Positions 35,308 to 43,693 of a DNA stretch of 64,000 nt are shown here, in pieces (within the stretch, counting starts at the first letter, position 1; each line of letters begins with the position of its first letter). The notes beneath the pieces are model-generated. The model saw nothing but the letters and a program-made list of their open reading frames with translations, was not told where the DNA came from and ran no database searches. This stretch comes from Corynebacterium glucuronolyticum DSM 44120 (GTDB lineage: Bacteria; Actinomycetota; Actinomycetes; Mycobacteriales; Mycobacteriaceae): contig NZ_CP047452.1 of assembly GCF_030440595.1 (NCBI RefSeq), forward strand, positions 2,666,001 through 2,730,000, read 5' to 3'. A program made the translations under genes and the position numbers.

Positions 35308-36540
35308 ATGACAGAGTCTGCAGAGGTCGAGGTTTTCCTTGACGGCACCTCCCCCACCAAAGTAGGGACAGCCTATTTCCATCGTGGGCCACGAGGGATT
35401 TCCACCACGTTTGCGTACGATCCAACGTACCTGGGTGGTGGCGGTTTTAATATCGATCCCTCGCTTGTATTGGTGTCAGGTTCACAGCATTACAATGGCC
35501 TCTTACCTGTATTTTCCGATGCCGCACCCGACAGCTGGGGAAGAAATCTCATTAATAGGGATAGCACTACATGGCGGCGCGCGAGGGAATTGGATGAGGT
35601 TGATTATCTCCTTGCGGTTAGCGACGATACTCGTCAAGGGGCGCTCCGTTTCAAACCAAGGAACAGCGACACGTTCGTCGGCCCGCCATCGGTTGTACCA
35701 CCGTTTATTTCTCTGCCCACCCTCCTGCACACTGCTCGGGAAGTAGCTGACAGTGATGAATACATACAGGCCGTGAAAGTCCTCTTAGACACCGGAACAT
35801 CCGCCCTTGGCGGCGCTCGACCGAAGGCAAGTATTCTCTGCCCTGATGGATCCCTTGGCATAGCAAAATTCCCACACGCCAGCGATGACTGGGATGTCAT
35901 TGGTTGGGAATACGCCACCCTCCTGCTCGCCCACGTGTGCGGCCTCGATGTCCCCGATTTTCGCCTCGTACCTGTCGCAAACGCCAATGTCCTTGTGTTA
36001 CGACGCTTCGATCGCAGCGGTGCTTTCAAAACGAATAACCGTATACCTTTCATCAGCGCCATGACAGCCTGCTCCTCCACGGACGGGATGAATGTTGATT
36101 ATGTCGAGGTAGCGGGGGCAATCCGCGAGTTGTCTGGTGGAGTTCAGGATGATCTGACATCCCTGTTCACGCGCGTCGTTTTCTTCGTTGCGATTGGAAA
36201 CACCGACGATCACTTGCGAAACCTCGGGTTCCTGCATCATCCTCACGGGTGGCGATTTTCCCCCCTTTACGATGTCAACCCCAACCCGAACATCCGAGCA
36301 CGTCGCTCCACTTCGTTGCTTGGCGCGACAACATTTCCAGAGGAAACAGAAGCTTTGTTGGAGTTTTCTTCCTTCTGTGGTTTGAAACCAGACACAGCCA
36401 AGAACATCATTTCGCGTGTGATCGAGGCAGTGAGCTCATGGAAGGACGTGGCACGCACCGCTGGGCTTGCTGCCCGGGAAGTAAAACGCATGGAACAAAA
36501 TTTCAACCTGAGAATTGAAGCTCTGAGGAAACAGGTGTGA
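35308..36540 (+). CDS. hipA: HipA-family serine/threonine kinase toxin
   Basis: A 410-residue HipA-like kinase. In order: an N-terminal subdomain (1-100) with DAAPDSWGRNLI; the P-loop-like GGARPK (168-173); ATP Lys in IAKFP (185-189); the catalytic loop NTDDHLRN (298-305); and the metal-binding YDVNP (321-325). All key residues are present, so the enzyme looks active. E. coli HipA phosphorylates glutamyl-tRNA synthetase and induces dormancy; the target here may differ. It is co-transcribed with hipB. The block lies at the left edge of a gene-poor, AT-richer stretch. Confidence 0.87.
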   Translation: MTESAEVEVFLDGTSPTKVGTAYFHRGPRGISTTFAYDPTYLGGGGFNIDPSLVLVSGSQHYNGLLPVFSDAAPDSWGRNLINRDSTTWRRARELDEVDYLLAVSDDTRQGALRFKPRNSDTFVGPPSVVPPFISLPTLLHTAREVADSDEYIQAVKVLLDTGTSALGGARPKASILCPDGSLGIAKFPHASDDWDVIGWEYATLLLAHVCGLDVPDFRLVPVANANVLVLRRFDRSGAFKTNNRIPFISAMTACSSTDGMNVDYVEVAGAIRELSGGVQDDLTSLFTRVVFFVAIGNTDDHLRNLGFLHHPHGWRFSPLYDVNPNPNIRARRSTSLLGATTFPEETEALLEFSSFCGLKPDTAKNIISRVIEAVSSWKDVARTAGLAAREVKRMEQNFNLRIEALRKQV

Positions 36541-36953
36541 CGAGGAGCGAAATGGTGAATTCCTACGATGTAATAGCGAATTAGGCCGTTCACGATTCAT
36601 GATCTGCAATTGGGAAGTTCATATACGCGATTCCGTCGTCATTCATGGCAGTATTGGTGTATGTCATATGCTGCTGCGCCTGTCTGATGATGAGCGGGAG
36701 GGGTTTGGTTGATGTTGCGAAATCGCCGTCGCAGCCGTATCGGGCGGTGGATCGGGCGAGGTAGTGAGGGATGTTAAGAAACTTGGTGGGCCTCGTGCTA
36801 CTGCTGAGAAAATTAAAAAGCTGGTGGACTAGGGAAAGTTGCGGGCCAGAAGGCCAACGAGGAAACTGTCGGTGGAATGTTGTCGAGTTTAGCGGCGGAG
36901 CTTTTTGGTGTCGACGGCTTTCTTGATAACTGCGTCTAGATTAGAGGTTTGCT
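36541..36953. pseudogene. Degenerate coding remnant, unknown
   Basis: Behind hipA the plus strand shows split reading frames: VVRDVKKLGGPRATAEKIKK ends at a stop near 36830, and KVAGQKANEETVGGMLSSLA continues in another frame to a stop near 36941. Together they look like a small decayed helical protein. No family is recognised. Confidence 0.35.
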
Positions 36954-37109
36954 ATGAAACTGACAAATATCTTGACCATAGCTCTGGCGTTAATTGCGGT
37001 AATAGTTCTTGGTACCGGCGCTACATCGACACTGGTTCCGATTGCGCTTGCTGCATTGGCGCTCGTCACGTTCTACTTTGGGATGTCAACAAACACGGAT
37101 GAAAAATGA
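36954..37109 (+). CDS. Small two-helix membrane protein (51 residues)
   Basis: ATG 36954, with AGAGG six bases upstream, opens a 51-codon frame: two hydrophobic helices (ILTIALALIAVIVLGTG and LVPIALAALALVTFYFG) joined by a short turn, then a polar tail (MSTNTDEK). The clear ribosome site and clean hydrophobic pattern support a real gene despite its size. Function unknown; small bitopic or hairpin proteins near toxin loci can be toxins, but nothing here proves it. Confidence 0.5.
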   Translation: MKLTNILTIALALIAVIVLGTGATSTLVPIALAALALVTFYFGMSTNTDEK

Positions 37110-37555
37110 TGGATGTTTTTTTGCTTTCGCATCCGCCGAGCCAGCATCACGTAACCGTTGTGTGATATCGATAGGCTAGTAGAGCGACCGCGCGCCGTAA
37201 TCCAACCGTTCTTCCTTCAACGTCTTCGAGCTTGGAGCACACTATCGCGAACGAATGTGCTGTACGCGGTGGACGAGGTTTTCGGAGCCACGCTTAACGG
37301 CGAAATGCCACTGCCCCCAAGTCGCTCTGTTTATTTTCTGATGGTGCACAACGAATCTCATGGTCCCGACAAAACTGCTTAACCGTTTTTCTATTGCGGA
37401 CGGGGCCAAAATCCACGGGTATCTTACGGAGATGATGCGGAATAGCCATCCGTTAATCCCACTCCGTGGCTAAGAATGTTATGTCTCAGTAGTTGCTGGA
37501 CACGGAGTCCCGGGACTTTTTCGACTGGGATTCTCACTGCTTTTTGGACAAGTCC
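37110..37555. other. Gap without recognisable gene
   Basis: 446 bases with only short frames lacking ribosome sites or domains. The minus strand near 37380 shows a fragment (TVKQFCRDHEI) vaguely like a transposase helix-turn-helix; this is too short to call. Confidence 0.35.
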
Positions 37556-37852
37556 CTAATGTAGTACAAGCCAGGCCTGTAGTTCCTCCTCCGCACGGCT
37601 GCACCCACCGGGATAACTCCTGTCAAGCTCCTCAGCCACGTATCCGAGAATTTTCTTGGACAGAGCCTCAGCGTGGTCAGATTCAAGCTTGCCTCGCACC
37701 TCATCCAGCGGAACTGAGAGGGAGATATCGGGCTTCAGCCTCTCGGAGTACGACCGCATATCCGAGGCAAACACCCGGATCGCCGTACCCAGAATGTGCG
37801 ATTCCAGGACAACGTTGCCGAAAAACAGCGACGTCAGTTTCCGTTCTTCCAT
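37556..37852 (-). CDS. Hypothetical protein
   Basis: A 98-residue protein from ATG 37852 (AGGGTTGGGG upstream). It starts MEERKLTSLFFGNVVLESHI and has an acidic, amphipathic C-terminal half. No membrane segment or known motif. It is divergent from the AAA ATPase at 38015 across a gap with repeated motifs, so both may share regulation. Confidence 0.5.
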   Translation of the reverse strand: MEERKLTSLFFGNVVLESHILGTAIRVFASDMRSYSERLKPDISLSVPLDEVRGKLESDHAEALSKKILGYVAEELDRSYPGGCSRAEEELQAWLVLH

Positions 37853-37909
37853 ATCCCCAACCCTACAAAAGTTTTGCGTGCTTCCCAGATATGCACCTAC
37901 AATTCTGCA

Positions 37910-37993
37910 TTTTCCACAATAGTGAGCCTGCTTTTTCCACAATAGAGACGCTGCAGATTGCTAGATACGATTCGTCTAGCTGGCATTTTCCAC
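37910..37993. repeat. Iterated ttttccacaatag motif before the ATPase gene
   Basis: TTTTCCACAATAG occurs exactly at 37910-37922 and 37933-37945 (23-base step), and a truncated TTTTCCAC lies at 37986-37993, just before the ATPase start. Iterons in a divergent promoter suggest an operator array. Confidence 0.5.
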
Positions 37994-38014
37994 TTTCTGT
38001 GCTAGCATACAACC

Positions 38015-39277
38015 GTGGACACAAAGGAGCTTCTAGGCATCGAGTACCGACCCCGGATCACCGATCGCAGCATTGCTTCCGCACTAGAGATTTCGGGAGG
38101 CATTGTGCTTGAGGGAGCTCGCGGTTGCGGGAAGACCATGAGCGGGGCACACCATGCTCGGTCTGCAATTCTCCTGGATGATCCAGACTCGGAAATCCTC
38201 ATGTCGATCGACCCCTCGGCGGCACTGAGTGGAGATTCCCCGCGACTCGTCGACGAATGGCAACTACATCCCGAGGTCTGGAACCTCACCAGACGAGCAA
38301 TCGATCGTGCTGGCCATCCAGGGCAATTCATTCTCACTGGTTCTTCCGTTCCCAACGACGACATAACCAGACACACGGGCGCTGCCCGTTTCCTTCGCAT
38401 CCCCATGCACACACTGACCTGGGCAGAAAAACAACGCGGGCACTCACCTGCGGTGAGCTTTGAGAGCCTCGTCAACGGTGTGAAACCCGCCACGGATCCA
38501 GAAGTTGAACCACTCGGCACGGCCGTTGAACTCCTGCTGCGCAGCGGGTTCCCGGCACACAGAAATTCAACGCCCGATCAGTCGCTTCGACTTCTGCGGG
38601 GCTACATCAATGAAGTTTCCCGCACCGATGTGTCACGACTTGCGGAAATCCGTCATAATCCGATGGTTATCGAGCAACTTTTGAGCGCCATCGCTAGGAA
38701 TAGTGCTGAGGAAACCAGCATCACAACACTACGCAAGGATCTTTTATCTATCTCTCCAGATCTGTCGCTGGCGACTGTGGCTCGGTATGTGGAGCTGCTT
38801 GAGAAACTTTTTATCGTCGAGAAGCAACCAGCGTGGACACCTCGACTTCAAAGCCGAGCCCGACTGCGGACGAGCCCGAAATATCACCTGGTGGACCCGG
38901 CGCTGGCAGCCGCGGCACTCAATGCGGACGAGACGCTTCTCATGGGGGAACCAACTCTTCTGGGGAGCCTGTTTGAATCGGCGGTTGTTCACGACCTCAC
39001 CGTGATGACTGAGGCACTGGGTGGCACGGTGCACCACTTCCGCGATTCGAACGGTTACGAGATGGATGCCGTGTGCGTCCTGCCCGGCGGACGGTGGGCT
39101 GGCATTGAGGTGAAGCTCGGCGGGAGGCTCATCGTCCCCGGCGCGGAGAGGCTTGCGCAGGTGGCGGCGGTTATTGAGCAGCCGCCAGTGTTCCTAGCTG
39201 TCATTACCGCGACTGGCCCCACGCTCACCTTCCCCTCTGGGGTGCACACGTTCCCGCTCGCTCGCCTAGGGATGTGA
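38015..39277 (+). CDS. AAA_14/DUF4143 ATPase
   Basis: A 420-residue protein with an N-terminal AAA+ domain (Walker A GARGCGKT at 34-41, Walker B-like PRLVDEWQLHPEVW, sensor ILTGSSVP) and a C-terminal DUF4143 domain. The latter ends in a PD-(D/E)XK-like segment (DSNGYEMDAV...GIEVKLGG), a nuclease-like fold with acidic residues D, E and K in order. These proteins are widespread, often multi-copy, accessory ATPases of unknown role; links to transposition or defence are suspected. It starts at GTG 38015, next to the iterated motif. It stands alone. Confidence 0.8.
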   Translation: MDTKELLGIEYRPRITDRSIASALEISGGIVLEGARGCGKTMSGAHHARSAILLDDPDSEILMSIDPSAALSGDSPRLVDEWQLHPEVWNLTRRAIDRAGHPGQFILTGSSVPNDDITRHTGAARFLRIPMHTLTWAEKQRGHSPAVSFESLVNGVKPATDPEVEPLGTAVELLLRSGFPAHRNSTPDQSLRLLRGYINEVSRTDVSRLAEIRHNPMVIEQLLSAIARNSAEETSITTLRKDLLSISPDLSLATVARYVELLEKLFIVEKQPAWTPRLQSRARLRTSPKYHLVDPALAAAALNADETLLMGEPTLLGSLFESAVVHDLTVMTEALGGTVHHFRDSNGYEMDAVCVLPGGRWAGIEVKLGGRLIVPGAERLAQVAAVIEQPPVFLAVITATGPTLTFPSGVHTFPLARLGM

Positions 39278-39564
39278 TGTCGGACAAACAGGTTTGCACT
39301 GAGTAGAAAGTCAGTTGGGGATCTCGTCACGGTGACCACGTTAAATCGGGGTACGAGCCGTTGCAGGAAGCCTCAGGGGAGCGCACGAACGGACTTGGAT
39401 TGTCACAGTTTGATCGGTACGTCCACTCTGCTTGAGGACCCCTTCACGTGCGTCAATGTGCACTGTGTACAAATGGGGCAGAATCTTCGTGTATCGAAAT
39501 TACTGCTTGCGTGGAGAAAGGATCTGCCCCAGGTTCGCTCCTGCTTGCGATACTCAAGCGCTAG

Positions 39565-40797
39565 TTAATGCGGATTAACTAGCTCGATATCTTCGATCCA
39601 TATGGATGGTCCCATGTCTTTCGGAATTGCTACATGAGCGGTTTTCTTTCCTGTTTTGGCATCGTACGCGGTGAAGTAGAAAGTGTCCTCGTCACTTGTG
39701 CCTGTCACAACATAGTCTTGGGACAGCGTGCTTGCATATAGGGCATCCTCCGGCAGGGGATCAGCCTGCCATGTTGTTTCCACACGCGAGGTGTGCTTGT
39801 CCATGCTTGACATGCGGCCGTGCCGGTTCAGCCAGTAATAGTCCCCATCGCTGATGAGGCTGTTATATGGCAGCAGAGCTTCATAACCGTCCGGCAGAGG
39901 AGTGAACGCCACTGACTTTCCTGCTATGTCGATGTTCGCGCTTGCCATGTGGCTTTGCCCTTCCGCATCATCCATGCTGACAAGAACTGTGAGCACTCCT
40001 TCATCGCTGCAGGGAGCCATCTCCGTGAAGATGTGCGCAAGTGGGCGCGGATCCCCCGGAAGTTCAACGGTAAACAGGGGATCGCCGATTTTCCACTCGT
40101 CGGCTACCTCGTAGATGTTGAGATAGCGCCGTGTTGATTCGTATGTCGACTCGTCGTAATCCATATCCACAGCAGCTATGTAGCGCTTTCCTCCACACAC
40201 TCCGGTGGCGCTAGAATTGCCGCTAACTGTTACGATATGGGTTTCACCTGTGCGGTTAATGAATGCATAATCATCAACCCACCCATCGGTATTCTCTCCT
40301 GAATGGGTGACGCTCGAAACTATGTACCACCCATCGGTTGTAGCGGAGCGTTTCACTGCATCGATGCCGGGGAAGTCTACATCTCCGGTGATGTTACCGT
40401 CCCAATCGTAGAAGGTGATGGTTTCTGCGGTGGTGAGGGCGAACCCATGGTCAAGGGGAACGGCTGTAAATTCTCCTCCGTGGGTTCCTGTCCACACCAA
40501 GGGGGTAAGCTTTCCATCTTGCAGAAGTCGTACGTCCGCAGTTTCCAGTCCAGTACCAAAGAAGCCGGTTTTTGTGTAATCGCTTTTCAGAGTCACTAAC
40601 ACAGGCGGGCCGTCCCACGCCTCTGCTCCAACCTCCTGGGGCTTCGCCCCAAAAAAGTACGTTGCACCAACATTGGCGCCCATCAGGAGACCAATCAGAA
40701 CCACTACGGTTATACAACCGAGACCGCAGCCCGCCAGCCAGCGTTTCGGACGCGACAAGCCTCTAAAAAAGCGCACAAGCTTAGACATCGCACTCAC
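39565..40797 (-). CDS. Membrane-anchored beta-propeller-like surface protein
   Basis: A 410-residue protein: a short basic cytosolic N-terminus, one membrane helix (GCGLGCITVVVLIGLLMGANVG, about 24-45), then a large extracellular domain made of repeated short beta-strand blocks with recurring Gly-Asp turns, suggesting a beta-propeller. No known family. The GTG at 40797 has GAGGAA upstream and overlaps the stop of the truncated cysteine-hydrolase fragment (TAGTG), so the two were once an operon; ATG 40788 is the alternative start. Confidence 0.55.
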   Translation of the reverse strand: MSAMSKLVRFFRGLSRPKRWLAGCGLGCITVVVLIGLLMGANVGATYFFGAKPQEVGAEAWDGPPVLVTLKSDYTKTGFFGTGLETADVRLLQDGKLTPLVWTGTHGGEFTAVPLDHGFALTTAETITFYDWDGNITGDVDFPGIDAVKRSATTDGWYIVSSVTHSGENTDGWVDDYAFINRTGETHIVTVSGNSSATGVCGGKRYIAAVDMDYDESTYESTRRYLNIYEVADEWKIGDPLFTVELPGDPRPLAHIFTEMAPCSDEGVLTVLVSMDDAEGQSHMASANIDIAGKSVAFTPLPDGYEALLPYNSLISDGDYYWLNRHGRMSSMDKHTSRVETTWQADPLPEDALYASTLSQDYVVTGTSDEDTFYFTAYDAKTGKKTAHVAIPKDMGPSIWIEDIELVNPH

Positions 40798-40953
40798 TAG
40801 TATTCCTCGAGTAAACCACTGCGCACGATGTTAAATGGATAGACTCCTGGGCCGCGGTTAGAGTCGAGATTGATTGTCGGTGCAGCTCGCATGTAGGCCC
40901 TCCATACCAGCTCGGAACAGTTTAGCTTGTCTTCTGCATGTGGTCCGAAACTC
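40797..40953 (-). pseudogene. C-terminal fragment of a YiiX/NlpC-P60-type cysteine hydrolase
   Basis: The frame ending at 40797 encodes EDKLNCSELVWRAYMRAAP, then GPGVYPFNIVRSG. NCSELV with a downstream GPGVYP is the C-terminal half of YiiX/YebB-like permuted papain-fold hydrolases, the Cys being catalytic. All sequence before about 40953 is replaced by a repeated IS-like end (see 40954). The N-terminal half is gone, so this is a truncated gene. Confidence 0.65.
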
Positions 40954-41122
40954 GGACCCGACCCCTTGGATGTGGACACCTGGGGTGAAAAATTAATTGG
41001 GTTTGATCTTAGCAGACGTGGTTAGGCAACGCGGTACATCTGTTTCTCCTCGAAAGTGTTCGGGGCTTGATAGCTACACCAACGGACCCGACCCCTTGGA
41101 TGTGGACACCTGGGGTCGGGTC
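40954..41122. mobile_element. IS-end remnants, duplicated 33-bp sequence
   Basis: A 33-base sequence (ggacccgaccccttggatgt and 13 more bases) is present twice in direct orientation, at 40954-40986 and about 41084-41116; the second copy is extended into an inverted repeat (GGACCCGACCCC with GGGGTCGGGTCC, ending 41122). Between them the minus strand ends a short frame (YQAPNTFEEKQMYRVA, stop near 41020) followed by about 40 bases before the repeat, the layout of a transposase 3' end next to an IS terminus. The element family is not certain (IS3-like suspected). Confidence 0.5.
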
Positions 41123-41395
41123 CAAGTGACTGCCACGGTTGTTCTTGCAACCATCGGCCTGACCTATGTGGCAATGGCCTGCCAGTGGAGGCTCGCTGAA
41201 TTAATCGATCGGTTTGATGTGCCACTATGCTTTCTGCCTGTGCAGCCCTGCTTATCCTGCATTGTGCGTACAGTTCTTACTTCGTGGGCGCTTTGCTGCC
41301 GTTAGCTGCAACAGCGGTGCGTTCGTTGTCGAGTGTCTGTGCTTGCTGCTGTTCCTCCGTTTACGGTGACCGCGGGGTGAACTACGATACTGCTT
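41123..41395. other. Gap without recognisable gene
   Basis: About 270 bases between the IS remnant and the next gene. A forward frame crosses it from the IS repeat but shows no family signature. Confidence 0.3.
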
Positions 41396-41848
41396 GTGAC
41401 CTTGAAACGGCTTCTCACCTGTGTGGCTATCGTCTGCCTTCTTTTCGCCGCGGGACTTGTGTGGTGGCTAAACAGAGATCCGCTGGCTACCACTTTGGCT
41501 GGAGAAACCGCACCAATTGAACTAGATATGGCAAAAACCTACCAGGTGGATTCCACAGAGTTTGCGCTTCAATGTGGTTACCAAAGCGACCAAGAAGCAG
41601 CGGACGCGCTCGGGATACCTAAGGAGAAAGCCCAGGACCTGACCTGGACAGATTCCAGGGAGGTCCTGTATTTCCGCAGCAACGATTCATCCCTACTAAA
41701 GACGATTACGCTTCCTGAAAATGTGAGGCTCTGCCTCAGTATCCCCGAGCACCTCACCTGGCTACCTCTGACCACCATGCGTTTCACACCCCAGGGCGAT
41801 TACAAGCCCGGGCAGAAGTTGTGGCGCGGCTACAGAATCTCCCTCTGA
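41396..41848 (+). CDS. Exported hypothetical protein
   Basis: A 150-residue protein from GTG 41396 with an N-terminal membrane helix (LLTCVAIVCLLFAAGLVWWL) and an extracellular domain of about 115 residues containing two Cys, probably a disulfide. No family is recognised. Its 3' end overlaps the convergent tatD gene by 19 bases. The start could also be the TTG two codons in. Confidence 0.5.
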   Translation: MTLKRLLTCVAIVCLLFAAGLVWWLNRDPLATTLAGETAPIELDMAKTYQVDSTEFALQCGYQSDQEAADALGIPKEKAQDLTWTDSREVLYFRSNDSSLLKTITLPENVRLCLSIPEHLTWLPLTTMRFTPQGDYKPGQKLWRGYRISL

Positions 41849-42501
41849 GTTTCCTCAATCCTCGCCGTCATATCCTCCCCGCGTAGCTCGCTCAGCTTGT
41901 CGACGGTTCCCTGGATAATCGCAGCGTGATCCTCCGGCGTGAGCATCTCCCCCGCTTCGCGCGGGAGATCCGTCTCCACAAGCAGACGGTCGGCGGGAAC
42001 CTGGGTGACATACGCGCGACCACGCTTGGTCTCCAGCATCCGCGGGTTGACGGAGATGAAACCCCCGGCGCGGATATGGCGGGTGAGCTCATCACTCGTG
42101 CCGGTAAACCAGTGGATGATCGGGGTGATCTGGGTGCGGCACGGATCAAACTCATCAAGGATATCCAGGACGGCAGTAACGGAGCGGACGGCGTGGATGG
42201 ACATCACGTGCGTGCGGGAGGAGGAGACGGTGAGGTCGACGAGGCGTCGAAAAGCTTCTTGGTGAGGAAAGCGGTAGTCGAGGCCGACCTCGCCGATGAA
42301 TTTTGTGGAATCGACAGTGGCGGCGAAGGCGGGGAGCTCGTCGAGGGACGCGTACCAGGGGTGGAGGCCGAGGGCGTGGCGGGGGATGTGCGGCTGGGCG
42401 AGGTAGGCGGTGGGGGTGAGAGTCTGGGCAATGATCGGGGCGCTCTTAAATGGCGTGGGATCAGGAAGAAAGTCCAGGTGGAAGTGGGTATCAATGAGCA
42501 C
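41830..42501 (-). CDS. TatD-family metal-dependent hydrolase
   Basis: A 223-residue amidohydrolase-fold protein. DTHFHLD (4-10) supplies metal ligands, GEVGLDYR the bridging Glu, and VETDLPRE the final Asp; a central HWFTGTSDEL also fits. TatD proteins are 3'-5' exonucleases/DNases or related hydrolases. It is slightly shorter than E. coli TatD (about 260) and may be of the compact branch. It is translationally coupled to tcdA by an 11-base overlap. Confidence 0.8.
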   Translation of the reverse strand: MLIDTHFHLDFLPDPTPFKSAPIIAQTLTPTAYLAQPHIPRHALGLHPWYASLDELPAFAATVDSTKFIGEVGLDYRFPHQEAFRRLVDLTVSSSRTHVMSIHAVRSVTAVLDILDEFDPCRTQITPIIHWFTGTSDELTRHIRAGGFISVNPRMLETKRGRAYVTQVPADRLLVETDLPREAGEMLTPEDHAAIIQGTVDKLSELRGEDMTARIEETQREIL

Positions 42502-43246
42502 GGCGCATCCTCGGCGCGTTGGGGAACTCCTCGAGACCGGCCAGGCGGCGGATGGCCTTGCCCGCGATCATCTGGCCCATGATCGGCGGCATGTAGCTCA
42601 TCGAGCCGAGCGTCTCCCCCTTCGTACGCGCGCCCGGGTTATCCACCTTGACCGGGACTTCCTTGCTGTAAAGCACCTCGAGACCGCGGATGCCGCGCCG
42701 GTAGGATTCGCCACGAATCACGCGCGACATGGGGCAATTGATCGTGTGGCGAATATTGGTAAACGTGAGGTACTCCGGGTCGAGTTTGTTCGCCGCGCCC
42801 ATGGAGGAGAGGAGGTAAATGTGGCGCTCCGCGCACCACTGCGCGATGGCGAGCTTCTGCGTGATCGTATCAATGCAGTCCAGGACGTAATCCGGGCGCG
42901 GGAGGCCGCTGAGAATCTCGGGGATATTCTCCGGGGTGAGGTACACCTCGCGGGTGGTCACCGCACAATCCGGGCTGATCTCGTGGATCATGCTCTCCAT
43001 CACCTCGGCCTTCACCTTGCCGATCGTGCTCGTGAACGCGAGGGCCTGGCGGTTGATGTTGGACTCGTCGACTATGTCGCGGTCGAGGACGATGAGGTTG
43101 CCGATGCCTCCACGCGCGAGCGCCTCCGCGCAGGCAGAGCCCACGCCGCCGAGACCTAGCACCATCACCGTGGAGTTATATAGCTTCTCCAGGCCCTCCT
43201 CACCGAAAATCAGCTTCAGCCTTGCGTGGCGCTCGCTGTATTGCAC
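42491..43246 (-). CDS. tcdA: tRNA threonylcarbamoyladenosine dehydratase (ThiF/MoeB fold)
   Basis: A 251-residue E1-like adenylating enzyme. The nucleotide motif GLGGVGS (31-37), LDRD, the NRQ box (SNINRQALAFT) and DCIDTITQKLAI are classic ThiF features; the lack of a C-terminal rhodanese domain and the size match TcdA/CsdL, which cyclises t6A at tRNA position 37. It sits just upstream of tatD. The start at ATG 43246 lies 42 bases from hairpin array 2. Confidence 0.85.
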   Translation of the reverse strand: MQYSERHARLKLIFGEEGLEKLYNSTVMVLGLGGVGSACAEALARGGIGNLIVLDRDIVDESNINRQALAFTSTIGKVKAEVMESMIHEISPDCAVTTREVYLTPENIPEILSGLPRPDYVLDCIDTITQKLAIAQWCAERHIYLLSSMGAANKLDPEYLTFTNIRHTINCPMSRVIRGESYRRGIRGLEVLYSKEVPVKVDNPGARTKGETLGSMSYMPPIMGQMIAGKAIRRLAGLEEFPNAPRMRRAH

Positions 43247-43287
43247 CGGCCGCTCCTTTCGTGTGTTTGCTGGGGAGATTATAGCGT

Positions 43288-43687
43288 AGACAAAAGGTAC
43301 CGTTTTACACCTTGGCTAGATTGGCCACCTGGGGTTTTAGGAGGTGCGATCCCCGCAAACAGGTAACTTTTGTCTCGGGGATTAGCACGACAGACAAAAG
43401 GTACCGTTTTACACCTTGGCTAGATTGGCCACCTTGGGTTTTGGGAGGGGCCATTCCTGCAAAAAGGTAACTTTTGTCTCGGGGATTAGCACGACAGACA
43501 AAAGGTGCCGTTTTAGGCCTAGGAAAGATTGGCCACCTGGGGTTTTGGGAAGGGGCATTCCTGCAAAAAGGTAACTTTTGTCTCGGCGGCGAGCACGACA
43601 GACAAAAGGTACCGTTTTACACCTAGGAAAGATTGGCCACCTGGGGTTTTGGGAGGGGTCATTCCCGCAAAAAGGTAACTTTTGTCT
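43288..43687 (+). repeat. Tandem array 2: four 88-bp hairpin units, 104-bp period
   Basis: Units at 43288-43375, 43392-43479, 43496-43583 and 43600-43687 repeat with an exact 104-base step and 16-base spacers (two read cggggattagcacgac; the third differs). Ends are the same AGACAAAAGG/TAACTTTTGTCT inverted pair as array 1, on the same strand; the middle differs slightly (gattggccacctggggtttt). The array fills the gap between the 3' end of the AbiEi-like gene and the 5' end of tcdA, both on the minus strand. Confidence 0.9.
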
Positions 43688-43693
43688 GGAGGG

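Noticed and set aside
41227..41520. Plus-strand frame with a hydrophobic start
   Set aside because: Overlaps the better supported exported protein at 41396 in another frame and has no ribosome site.
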